This document shows positions 32,693 to 40,917 of a stretch of DNA of 64,000 nt, in pieces. Origin of the DNA: Algoriphagus marincola DSM 16067 (GTDB taxonomy: Bacteria; Bacteroidota; Bacteroidia; Cytophagales; Cyclobacteriaceae). The position numbers and the translations under genes were made by a program. The stretch spans positions 124,001 to 188,000 of the forward strand of contig NZ_AUBU01000010.1 of NCBI RefSeq assembly GCF_000429405.1. The letters are read 5' to 3'. The notes under the pieces are model-generated. The model ran no database searches and was not told the DNA's origin. It saw nothing but the letters and a program-made list of their open reading frames with translations. Numbering within the stretch: position 1 is the stretch's first letter; each line of letters starts with the position of its first letter.

Positions 32693-34696
32693 ATGTCAAA
32701 AAAAGCAGCCATCCGATCTACACTACCAGGTAGAATCAATGTAATTCTGCAGAATTTCTGGGGTATGTCTTTGATATTCATATTCTTGATGATATTGCTG
32801 AGAGCGTTGGAGCTTTACCTAGTTTTTTCAAATCACGTGCTTCCTTTCGCGGTCGGAGACATCCTGAAAGACATTTTTATTCAAGATTTGACTTGGTTGG
32901 CTTATTTATTAGGACTTTTATTTACCTGCTATCTGGTTGTGGTTTTGATTTCTAGCCCACTAGCCAAATGGCTGCTCCTTTTATTTCTGACCATTTTGGT
33001 ACTTGTACAGGCTGCATTGGTTTTTTATTTTTTCAAAACGCTTCTGCCTTTAGGAAAAGATTTATTCGCCTATAGTACCGAGGACTTACTCTTGACTATT
33101 CAAGCTTCAGGGCAACTTAATTTTTTCAGTGTGTCCATGCTTCTTTTCTCATTTGTTATGGTGGGTTTTCTGATGCATCTGGGTACTAGATTTTTCCGAT
33201 TTCCGCTGAAAGCCATGTTATTTCTCACGGGCATATTTATTTTATCAGTAGTTACAGTGATTCTTTTGCCTGATTTAGTAGATGATTCGGCGACAGAGGT
33301 CGAAACTAATGTCACTCGCAACAAGTCCAGATACCTGACAGAAGAGAGCTTTGACTACTTGATGTATGGGGGCGAATATTATTTTGATTTTTACCTGAGA
33401 TCCGGTACTGAAGATCTTATTGTCGAAAAGGAGTTTGTCGACGATACCTACCCTTTTGCTCACAAAGCCGACTATCCGGATGTGCTGAGTCCTTTCTTCG
33501 ATTCCTTGGAGCAGGCCCCAAATTTGGTATTTATTTTTCTAGAAAGCTTTGGTAAAGCCTATTCAGGAAAGGATGCTTATTTGGGGAGTTTCACCCCATT
33601 TCTGGACAGTTTGGAACAACATAGCTTGGTATGGATGCATGCCTTGTCCTCTACTGGGCGAACATTCGGCCTACAGCCGGGAGTCTTTGGCGGGCTTCCT
33701 TTTGGAGAGAAGGGTTTCTTGGAATTATATCAGGAGTTCCCTTACCATGAAACGCTCCTTAGCATCTTAAGGAAAAACGGCTACGAAACACGCTATTTTA
33801 TCGGTGCGGATAAAAATTTCGACCATGTAGGAAGCTTTATTGAATATCAACGGCCCGTTCAATTTGTAGATGAAAGATTATTTGATCCTAAATATTCCAA
33901 GTCTCCTTCCACCGGTAATTTTTCATGGGGCTATGCAGATAAGGAGCTATTCAAAAATGGACTGGAAAAACTCCCAAGAAGCTTAGAATCTCCTCAAGTC
34001 TTAGTGTTTCAGACCCAAACTTCGCATGATCCCTATCTTGTACCGGAGCGAGAAAAATATATCCAGAAATTCGAAAATCATCTCAGCAATTATTTAAATC
34101 TCAGTGAAGGTCAAAAAGCAGATTATCGAAGCTACCGAGATATCTATATGACCGTATTGTATGCTGATGATGCGGTTCGTGAGTTTTTCGATGAATATCA
34201 AAAGCGACCAGAGTTTCAAAACAGCATTTTTATCATTACAGGAGACCATCGATTGCCTGAAGTTCCGATGTCGTCTAGAATAGACCGATTCCATGTGCCT
34301 TTGATTATCTATTCTCCGCTCATAAAAAGATCCGAGTATTTTGAGGGAGTCAGTAGTCATTATGAAATTACCCCATCGATTCTTTCATTTTTGGAAGCAC
34401 AAATAGATATCCAACTTCCAGAAGTGGTGACCTGGCAGGGTCAGGTCCTTGACACTGCTCAGACGTTTCAGTCTAGAATCGCCATGCCGCTGATGAGGAA
34501 TAAAAATCAATTAATCGATTACATACATGGGGACATTTTCCTTTCAGATGGACAAATATTTCAGATTTCTCGAGGCTTGAACATTGACCCAATCACGAGC
34601 CCCAATGATCTAAATCGGATGATTGGTGAATTTGAGGAATTTAAAAACAAGAACAGTTACATGGTCCAAACGAGGAGACTGCTTCCCCCTCAATAA
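32693..34696 (+). CDS. LtaS-like membrane sulfatase / phosphoglycerol transferase
   Basis: A 667-residue inner-membrane enzyme of the LTA synthase/EptA-like sulfatase superfamily. About five membrane segments lie in the first 205 residues, then a periplasmic alkaline-phosphatase-fold domain. Catalytic features: PNLVFIFLESFGKAYSG (metal Glu) near residue 280 and SSTGRTFGLQPG with the nucleophile Thr near 323; later FQTQTSHDPY and FIITGDHRLPE carry metal ligands. In Gram-negatives such enzymes transfer phosphoglycerol or phosphoethanolamine to glycans or lipids. It converges with the exopolysaccharide-like operon, two bases from its last stop. Confidence 0.88.
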   Translation: MSKKAAIRSTLPGRINVILQNFWGMSLIFIFLMILLRALELYLVFSNHVLPFAVGDILKDIFIQDLTWLAYLLGLLFTCYLVVVLISSPLAKWLLLLFLTILVLVQAALVFYFFKTLLPLGKDLFAYSTEDLLLTIQASGQLNFFSVSMLLFSFVMVGFLMHLGTRFFRFPLKAMLFLTGIFILSVVTVILLPDLVDDSATEVETNVTRNKSRYLTEESFDYLMYGGEYYFDFYLRSGTEDLIVEKEFVDDTYPFAHKADYPDVLSPFFDSLEQAPNLVFIFLESFGKAYSGKDAYLGSFTPFLDSLEQHSLVWMHALSSTGRTFGLQPGVFGGLPFGEKGFLELYQEFPYHETLLSILRKNGYETRYFIGADKNFDHVGSFIEYQRPVQFVDERLFDPKYSKSPSTGNFSWGYADKELFKNGLEKLPRSLESPQVLVFQTQTSHDPYLVPEREKYIQKFENHLSNYLNLSEGQKADYRSYRDIYMTVLYADDAVREFFDEYQKRPEFQNSIFIITGDHRLPEVPMSSRIDRFHVPLIIYSPLIKRSEYFEGVSSHYEITPSILSFLEAQIDIQLPEVVTWQGQVLDTAQTFQSRIAMPLMRNKNQLIDYIHGDIFLSDGQIFQISRGLNIDPITSPNDLNRMIGEFEEFKNKNSYMVQTRRLLPPQ

Positions 34697-34698
34697 AA

Positions 34699-35880
34699 CT
34701 ATTTTGACCGATGTGCCTCTGAGAAAATCTGACTGATCAGTGGCTGATAATAGTTCCAAAAAAATCCATGGCGATCTCGATGATTTGCAACACTATAAAA
34801 TCCCCTCCAAAGGGTAGGAAGTCCTGCAAATTTGGCTGACCCAAGGTTGAGCTTCGCATCTGCAAAATCCCCTGCAATGTAATAAGAACGCCCCTTTCCA
34901 TTAGGTCGAAAGACCACTGCTGGAAAGAACCTAGGGAGCCCCATAGCACGGAGCCTTTCCAAACCTTCATTGGTGGGCTCGATATCGTAATAAGATATCA
35001 CCTGAAACTCCCGCTGCACCAAAACCACATCAAACCAATCTGGATAAGGCACAATCTCAGGCAATCTGAAGTTCGCTTTATTCCTTCCTGGAGTCCGGAT
35101 ATATGGGATGGTATTTTGATAGTCTTTCTGATCTTCAAAGACTTCAATCTGTCCACTTTCATTTACAAAAACCAAACCTGGACCTTGATGGGGCCATGAT
35201 TGCTCGTGTTGATCCAAATAATTGGAAATGAGCCAATCCGGTAGACCTTTATTTATGGCTGTGTCTAGCTCATCGAAATATCGCGCTACCCAACCCGTCC
35301 ATCGAACACCAATGCTATTTTCCATCTGTGACCGAAGCCCCTTAGCAGTAGGTGAAGCCATGGAATTATACTCCAACAATACTGTTTTCTCCTTTTCTTG
35401 AGCTAATTCTATCAACTTGACTTCCTTACTATTCAATCCTCCATAGATCTTGTTACTGGGTTCGTCTGCATCTTCCTCATTCTCAAAATCATTCCTGTAA
35501 ACCCCGTATGTATCTGCGTAATAAATGATATCACTTGACTCTGCCAATTGATCCAGCTCAGATTCGGAGTAATCCGAAAAGTCCTTGACAAAACCATACT
35601 TCCCGTCTTCTTGGTCTGAAGGGAAATATCCAAAATAGTCCTTATCAAGCTTATACAATTCACCCGTCTCGGGATTGACAAACTTCTCATATTCCATCGC
35701 CCAAAAAATACCCAAATGCTCTCTGTAATCCTTATTAGGGACTGTCTTATCCAAGATCAAAATTGATGCTTTCTTATCTGCCTTCAGCCACCATACACCA
35801 AAGCTCAGGCCTGGAAATACGACCAAAAGCAAAAAAAGGAAAGAAAGCCTCCTGAAATAAAGTTTAAGTTCCTCTTTCAT
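34699..35880 (-). CDS. Exported or membrane-anchored protein of unknown function, last gene of the glycan operon
   Basis: A 393-residue protein with one N-terminal membrane segment (about 13-30) and a large periplasmic part. I do not recognise the family with confidence. The first 180 residues alternate beta strands and helices (SILILDKTVPN, SDIIYYADTYGVY, KTVLLEYNSMASPT), which resembles a class-I glutamine-amidotransferase-like or flavodoxin-like fold; no Cys nucleophile is visible, as the chain has none. It starts nine bases after the YaiO-like gene and ends the five-gene operon. A role in modifying or processing the exported polymer is inference from position. Confidence 0.7.
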   Translation of the reverse strand: MKEELKLYFRRLSFLFLLLVVFPGLSFGVWWLKADKKASILILDKTVPNKDYREHLGIFWAMEYEKFVNPETGELYKLDKDYFGYFPSDQEDGKYGFVKDFSDYSESELDQLAESSDIIYYADTYGVYRNDFENEEDADEPSNKIYGGLNSKEVKLIELAQEKEKTVLLEYNSMASPTAKGLRSQMENSIGVRWTGWVARYFDELDTAINKGLPDWLISNYLDQHEQSWPHQGPGLVFVNESGQIEVFEDQKDYQNTIPYIRTPGRNKANFRLPEIVPYPDWFDVVLVQREFQVISYYDIEPTNEGLERLRAMGLPRFFPAVVFRPNGKGRSYYIAGDFADAKLNLGSAKFAGLPTLWRGFYSVANHRDRHGFFWNYYQPLISQIFSEAHRSK

Positions 35881-35889
35881 AGATTTAGC

Positions 35890-37119
35890 TTAGAAGCGGT
35901 ATTCACTACCAATAGATAGGTTCAAATTATTTCGAAACCGGTCTGCAGACAACTCATCACGACTATACCCTGTAAACCCAAAAATCATAAACCTTGGAGA
36001 AATGAGTTGTTGGTAGCCAAGCCGAATTCGGTAGGAATTAAGAAGTTGGGATTGATCCCTATTTTCTTCATCAGGAGAAACGCCCGAACTGAGTTGAACA
36101 CTAAAAAAGTCCTCAGCAGTCTTGAAGTAATACCTGGCCTGAAAATTACCGGAAGTACTCACACCGTTATTATTACCGCTAGGAATGACATTTGCCCTAA
36201 AGTTCAACCACCAATTACCCACATACTTCCCAATGGAAGCGGTAGCAATATGGGTCACTTCGGTGAAGCCGAGGTATCGATACCCCCCCTCAATTTCCCA
36301 GGCTTTTGGAAGGTTGAAAAAGACAGAAGCTCCTAATCTCAATTTTGGGAAAAATCCAGCTCCTGAGCCACCAATATTTAGATAAGCATAAGAATTTTCT
36401 CCAAGAGAGGGATAAGCATCCAACTCATATTGGGTACCAAATCCATCAAACCGATGGCTTTGCGTGACTCGGGCAATCAAAGAACCCGTTAACTTGGTTT
36501 GCGCCCGGCCATAGACCGACCAAGTATGCCATGGGCTGATATCTCCAAAAAAAGTATCATAGTCATAGGTGGCACCAATAGCTGAATTTCGTCTCAAACG
36601 TTGAAGGTTTTGTAAATAACCCAGTATTCCATCCTGCTTATATCCCTTATCAAACAAAGCCTGGGCAATATCATAGGCTTCATTGTATTCTTCCTCATAA
36701 TATAAAAGCCTTGATTTTCGGTAGGCGACGGCATCTGGCAAAGGATCACCAAGATTACTTTCCGCCCTTTTCAAAATCTCACCAGCTTTTTGATAATCTC
36801 CAGCCCAGCTAAGATTATCTAGAAAGGCCGAATACCCATCAGCATATTTGGGAGAAGCGGTGATTGCTCGCTCAAGGTAAATACTTGCAGAATCATTTTT
36901 TCCTTCCCAAGCATAACTCCTGCCCACCAAAATCAATATATCCGCGTAGGTGGGAGAAATCTCAAGTGCCCGGAAGGCAATTTTTCTACCCTCTTGATAT
37001 TTTCCATCAAAAATTAATTCGCGCGCATCCAAGAGGAGTTGATCAGGATTCTGACTTTGTTGTGCCACAAGCCATTGAGTCGCTAAGAAGAAGGAAAGAA
37101 AAAGTGCAGCTTTTCTCAT
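35890..37119 (-). CDS. TPR protein with YaiO-type outer-membrane beta-barrel
   Basis: Signal peptide 1-19 (cleavage after VAQQ region), TPR repeats about residues 25-155 (LLDARELIFDGKYQEGRKIAFRALEISPTYADILILVGRSYAWEGK), then a beta-barrel about 175-409 ending in aromatic SEYRF. The layout (periplasmic TPR plus outer-membrane barrel) parallels PgaA/BcsC/AlgK-AlgE exporters, and YaiO family barrels lie beside glycosyltransferase genes in E. coli (yaiP). Overlaps the glycosyltransferase gene by four bases. Likely the outer-membrane exit for the polymer made by that enzyme. Confidence 0.87.
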   Translation of the reverse strand: MRKAALFLSFFLATQWLVAQQSQNPDQLLLDARELIFDGKYQEGRKIAFRALEISPTYADILILVGRSYAWEGKNDSASIYLERAITASPKYADGYSAFLDNLSWAGDYQKAGEILKRAESNLGDPLPDAVAYRKSRLLYYEEEYNEAYDIAQALFDKGYKQDGILGYLQNLQRLRRNSAIGATYDYDTFFGDISPWHTWSVYGRAQTKLTGSLIARVTQSHRFDGFGTQYELDAYPSLGENSYAYLNIGGSGAGFFPKLRLGASVFFNLPKAWEIEGGYRYLGFTEVTHIATASIGKYVGNWWLNFRANVIPSGNNNGVSTSGNFQARYYFKTAEDFFSVQLSSGVSPDEENRDQSQLLNSYRIRLGYQQLISPRFMIFGFTGYSRDELSADRFRNNLNLSIGSEYRF

Positions 37120-38579
37120 GATGTAGTGGATTGGGTGTCAAGGTTTTTACGGTCCTCGGCAGTTTTAAATCCTGCCCGAATCATCTTACCCCAGCCTCCC
37201 CGGCCGGCAATGAAGTCTATATGACCTTTCAATCCCCATAAGACCACCTTTGGATGAATAAAAAGTGGCTCGAGCAAAATGGTCCTGATCAGACTTCTTA
37301 GGTCATTTTTATCCTTGTAATTGTTGTAAGCGATCTGCTCATAAAGAATGCTAAATGCAGAGACAAGCAAGGAAAGAAAATAGATCATTAATATTAAGGA
37401 GAAGAAATATACAGCTGAAAAATCACCTATCAACAAGAGGATAAGGGTGTAGATCAAACCAGATATTTCTAAAATCGGCCCCATTTTTTCGAAAATAGAC
37501 CAAAAGGGATAGGAAACTAAGCCTAAAACCCGAAAACGAGAATTATATCCAACTTTATTATGAAGCTGCAGGGTTTCAATCGTCCCACGCATCCACCTGT
37601 TTCGCTGTCGGCCCAAGACTTTTTCATCCTCAGGCACTTCTGTCCAGCAAAGAGGATCAGGAACAAAAGCCACCCGATAAGGAATATCACGCTCTTCTAG
37701 GTAGCGTCGCAAACGGACAACGAGCTCCATATCTTCACCAACAGTCTTTGGAAAATATCCTCCCACTGCCATCACAAGGTCTTTTTTGAAAAAGCCAAAG
37801 GCTCCCGAAATCAGCATCAGACCATTGATCCGGGACCAGGCCATCCTACCCATCAAAAAAGCCCTACAGTACTCTACCACTTGAAACTTACCGATTCTCG
37901 ATTTTGGTACCCGATACTTGGTTACCGTTCCATCTTTGACATCACAGTTGTTGGCAATTCCAATCGCTCCTCCTACTGCTACTACCTTTTTATTAGTTTC
38001 CTCCATAAATGGTCGTACCATGCGGGTAATAGAATCACTTGCCAAAATGCAATCCACATCAATGCAAGCCAGTATTTCCATAGTAGAAATATTGATTCCG
38101 GCATTTAAAGCATCCGCCTTCCCGCCATTCTCCTTATCAATTACCCAAAGCCTTCTAAAGGATTTATTTTCAGAGCGATATACACCTCTTACAGGAGCAG
38201 TTTCTATCTGCGATTGATAAAAGAAAGAGGTCTTTTTCAATTCAAAAGCCTCAATGAGACGATTGAGTGTTTGGTCCTTTGAACCGTCATTGATAATCAC
38301 GACTTCAAACTTCCCATAATGAAGAGCCAATAGGCTTTTAACGTTCTGTACAATATTCGATTCTTCGTTAAAAGCAGGAGCCAAAATTGAAACTCCGGGG
38401 GCTATGGGGCTCGTGATAATATCCTGATAATCTGCAAATCGATTTTTCCTACGAAAATCTCGCATTTCCAATGCGCTTAGGATCATGATCAGCAGGTAGA
38501 GTGTGACCACAGAAAAACTGAGAATCATAAAAATGACCCCAAAAACATCAATCAAAAGGTAGAATAGAAAATTATACAT
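37116..38579 (-). CDS. Processive family-2 glycosyltransferase (PgaC/IcaA-like)
   Basis: Inner-membrane beta-glycosyltransferase of 487 residues. One membrane segment near 10-33, then the GT-A domain with IINDGSKDQ, CIDVDC (metal-binding DxD-type), GEDMELVVRLRR (catalytic acid) and QRNRWMRG (QxxRW, mark of processive synthases), followed by three to four membrane segments about 345-420. This combination fits a poly-GlcNAc- or cellulose-like synthase. No PilZ domain is seen, so regulation by cyclic di-GMP inside this chain is unlikely. Overlaps the HEAT gene by eight bases and the YaiO gene by four. Confidence 0.9.
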   Translation of the reverse strand: MYNFLFYLLIDVFGVIFMILSFSVVTLYLLIMILSALEMRDFRRKNRFADYQDIITSPIAPGVSILAPAFNEESNIVQNVKSLLALHYGKFEVVIINDGSKDQTLNRLIEAFELKKTSFFYQSQIETAPVRGVYRSENKSFRRLWVIDKENGGKADALNAGINISTMEILACIDVDCILASDSITRMVRPFMEETNKKVVAVGGAIGIANNCDVKDGTVTKYRVPKSRIGKFQVVEYCRAFLMGRMAWSRINGLMLISGAFGFFKKDLVMAVGGYFPKTVGEDMELVVRLRRYLEERDIPYRVAFVPDPLCWTEVPEDEKVLGRQRNRWMRGTIETLQLHNKVGYNSRFRVLGLVSYPFWSIFEKMGPILEISGLIYTLILLLIGDFSAVYFFSLILMIYFLSLLVSAFSILYEQIAYNNYKDKNDLRSLIRTILLEPLFIHPKVVLWGLKGHIDFIAGRGGWGKMIRAGFKTAEDRKNLDTQSTTS

Positions 38580-40134
38580 TTTGTAATAAGGGGTCTACAA
38601 GCTGTTCTCTCATTTGAAGGTTTTCCGGGTTTGAGTGCTCTTGAATATAACTTTCAAAAGCAACTTCATTCAATTCCTTAAGGCTTTCTAAGATTAGAAG
38701 TCTTATTCCCCTATCAGATGTCTCCTCCAAAAGCTGAAACAAAATCTTTTCGGAGGCTTCATCACCTATTTTACCAGCGACTTTAATGGCCATTTTCTGA
38801 ACATCCTCGTCTTCTGAGGTAATATTTGCGTTGATAAATTCAGACTCCATGTGTGCACCCAATGTCAAGTAGGTTTGAAGGATTTCTATTTTCTCATTCC
38901 TTTGGGCACTTGGAACCAATATTTTTATTTGTTCGATCAAATCAAACCTTCCCAAAAAGGCTACAAGCTTGATGGCAAAAATCCGAACACTTTCATTCGG
39001 CGATTGGAAAAGTTCATGTATCATCAGTTTTTTGGTTGGGTGTACATACTTGATGATTCGCAGGTAATTCATTTGCTGCCAATCCGAAAGCGGATAGTCT
39101 TGGTTTTTTAAGAATGATAGGTCAGCTTCCTGAGATAAGTTGAGAAGTGTGGCTCCTGCACTACTACGAACATGAAAGTTATTTGAATTGGTGTGCTTTT
39201 TTACCTCTGGCAAAAGTTCTGAGAGATCCATTTCATTCACCTGTACTAGCCCTGTGGTGACATAGGACCATTTTTTACTCTTCAAGTTTTTCTCAGTGAT
39301 TTTAATTAGATCCAGTTTTTTGTAGAGTTCTTTCAATTTCCCCTTAAACTCCCCTTTCATTTTTTTATTTAGCCCGATGATTCGTTCTATCAACACTTCC
39401 TTGAATAAAGGCTTTGGAAAGAGTTGGGCCGGAAAAATCTCCTTGAGTTCTTCCGGTTTCATTTCTTTTAATTCCTCCAGACTATTGGTAAAAAGTATGG
39501 TGGTCAAAGGATCAATAATGTCCTTGTCATAAGCTTTTCGAAGTTCCTCCCGCTGATTTCTACGGGCTTTGAAAATGACCAAAGCCAAAATAAGTCCCAA
39601 AGCTAAAATCAAGAATAAGGATAGAATCACGAGAACCCAGATCAATTTCCAATCAAATACTAACCAAGATGAAAGTGTATCATAAGGTTCATATATACTT
39701 TTGACGGCAGCCAGAATTAGAGACTCATTTGATTGCTCTTGGAAGCTTACCGGTAAAAAATCACCAGTTGCGTAAAGTGTATTCAGGTAGGAAATGACCC
39801 CCTCATAGTTTGTGGGTTCGCCGTATAGTAAAAAAATGGAATTAGCTTGTGAAAATACGCTTTGAAGGGAATCATACTTAGACCAGTCCTCAAAGGTTTT
39901 TGTAAGAAAACCCCCATTAACCGCTTGCAGATTTAAATCCGAGCTATCAATCCACTTTTGACTAAGGATACTATCAGGTAAAAAAAACTGAAATTCAAGC
40001 GAATTGACTTCTTTTTGCTTACTCAAATCAAGCAATAAATCCTCTTTACTTTGAAAAAGAGTATCCAAGGATTGAGCTGAAGCTATCTGAAAGAATAAGA
40101 TCAGAGCAAGTAGTGCTGGTATTTTTTTAAGCAT
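38572..40134 (-). CDS. Membrane-anchored HEAT-repeat protein
   Basis: A 520-residue protein: signal peptide 1-20, a periplasmic domain about 21-160, a strong membrane segment about 163-190 (WVLVILSLFLILALGLILALVIF), and a cytoplasmic part with charged helices then HEAT-like repeats (about 320-520: HVRSSAGATLLNL, SVRIFAIKLVAFLG, DVQKMAIKVAGKIG, GIRLLILESLKEL). It lies between the response regulator (two bases) and the glycosyltransferase (8-base overlap). The two-sided layout suggests a link between a cytoplasmic signal and the periplasmic machine, perhaps in the role of PgaD or Alg44. That role is inference. Confidence 0.8.
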   Translation of the reverse strand: MLKKIPALLALILFFQIASAQSLDTLFQSKEDLLLDLSKQKEVNSLEFQFFLPDSILSQKWIDSSDLNLQAVNGGFLTKTFEDWSKYDSLQSVFSQANSIFLLYGEPTNYEGVISYLNTLYATGDFLPVSFQEQSNESLILAAVKSIYEPYDTLSSWLVFDWKLIWVLVILSLFLILALGLILALVIFKARRNQREELRKAYDKDIIDPLTTILFTNSLEELKEMKPEELKEIFPAQLFPKPLFKEVLIERIIGLNKKMKGEFKGKLKELYKKLDLIKITEKNLKSKKWSYVTTGLVQVNEMDLSELLPEVKKHTNSNNFHVRSSAGATLLNLSQEADLSFLKNQDYPLSDWQQMNYLRIIKYVHPTKKLMIHELFQSPNESVRIFAIKLVAFLGRFDLIEQIKILVPSAQRNEKIEILQTYLTLGAHMESEFINANITSEDEDVQKMAIKVAGKIGDEASEKILFQLLEETSDRGIRLLILESLKELNEVAFESYIQEHSNPENLQMREQLVDPLLQNV

Positions 40135-40135
40135 G

Positions 40136-40495
40136 CTAATTTAGTACGCGCTTGACACGAAGAGCTAATTCATTGGGATTGAATGGCTTAGGAATAAAGT
40201 CACTTACCCCAAGATGAAAAGCCTCCAAAACAACTCCCTCCTCTTCTCCTAATGAACTCAAAACAATGATGGGTATATCAGGAAATTCTTTTTTTGCGTA
40301 GTGGATCAGCTCAATCCCGCTTTTGAAAGGCATCATTACATCAGTAATTATCAGATCGGGTATGAATTCCTGAATAGCTTCCACTCCTTCATTCCCATCT
40401 ACAACTAACTTAGTAATATAACCTTCCTTTTTAAGTCGGAAATCAACAAGACTACTGATCAATAAATCATCCTCTATAATCAGGATTTTCTTCAT
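40136..40495 (-). CDS. Single-domain response regulator
   Basis: CheY-like receiver of 119 residues from the ATG at 40495 (an ATG at 40507 adds four). Phosphorylation site D52 in IITDVMMP, acidic pair EDD near 8-10, Thr/Ser position in VLSSLGEEE and conserved Lys in IPKPFNP. It has no output domain, so it acts by protein contact. No histidine kinase is nearby. As first gene of the operon it probably controls the glycan synthase complex, for example through the cytoplasmic HEAT repeats. Confidence 0.92.
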   Translation of the reverse strand: MKKILIIEDDLLISSLVDFRLKKEGYITKLVVDGNEGVEAIQEFIPDLIITDVMMPFKSGIELIHYAKKEFPDIPIIVLSSLGEEEGVVLEAFHLGVSDFIPKPFNPNELALRVKRVLN

Positions 40496-40917
40496 TTTTT
40501 GGGTCATTTGACCAATAAAGATAATGACTTAATGGAAATACCAATAATTATAATCCGTGCAGATAGACAGGATTTTTTATAGCAATCATAAAAGAACAAA
40601 ATAGCTGCTACAAAAAGCAGTTAATTGCCATTGATCAAAAAAATTGCCACCAAAAAAAAATCTAGCGGGATTCCCTAATTCCTTTTATTAGCTTACCATT
40701 TAAATAAACCATCAATCAAACAGGTATTTTGCACATAAGTAAAAACTCCAAACATTCAGGCGCTTTTACTTGTCAATTCCTAGAAATCCTAGTTGGATTT
40801 AATCAATCAAATTAACACACACACATGAAATCGAGCAACATGCGGGCAACTCACTCTAAGATGATTGTTTAAATGTGCGAGATTCCATGTGACCTTCGAA
40901 AAACAAATTATTAACAC
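40496..40917. other. Long divergent intergenic region between the glycan operon and the amidohydrolase operon
   Basis: About 410 bases without a normal gene. Contents: a short dyad CTGCT/AGCAG (40605-40620); a direct repeat ATTGCCA at 40624-40630 and 40643-40649, 19 bases apart, on the side of the response regulator; a weak promoter-like TATTTTGC near 40731; and a 15-codon frame at 40825-40872. No exact TAnnTTTG was found for either operon. Confidence 0.5.
40825..40872 (+). CDS. Possible 15-residue leader peptide
   Basis: ATG-AAA-TCG start to TAA, reading MKSSNMRATHSKMIV. It is preceded by ATTAACAC, the same bases that precede the real start of the next gene at 40918 (ATTAACACATG). The matching start context, 46 bases before the operon, makes translation possible. 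Too short for firm support. Confidence 0.25.
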   Translation: MKSSNMRATHSKMIV

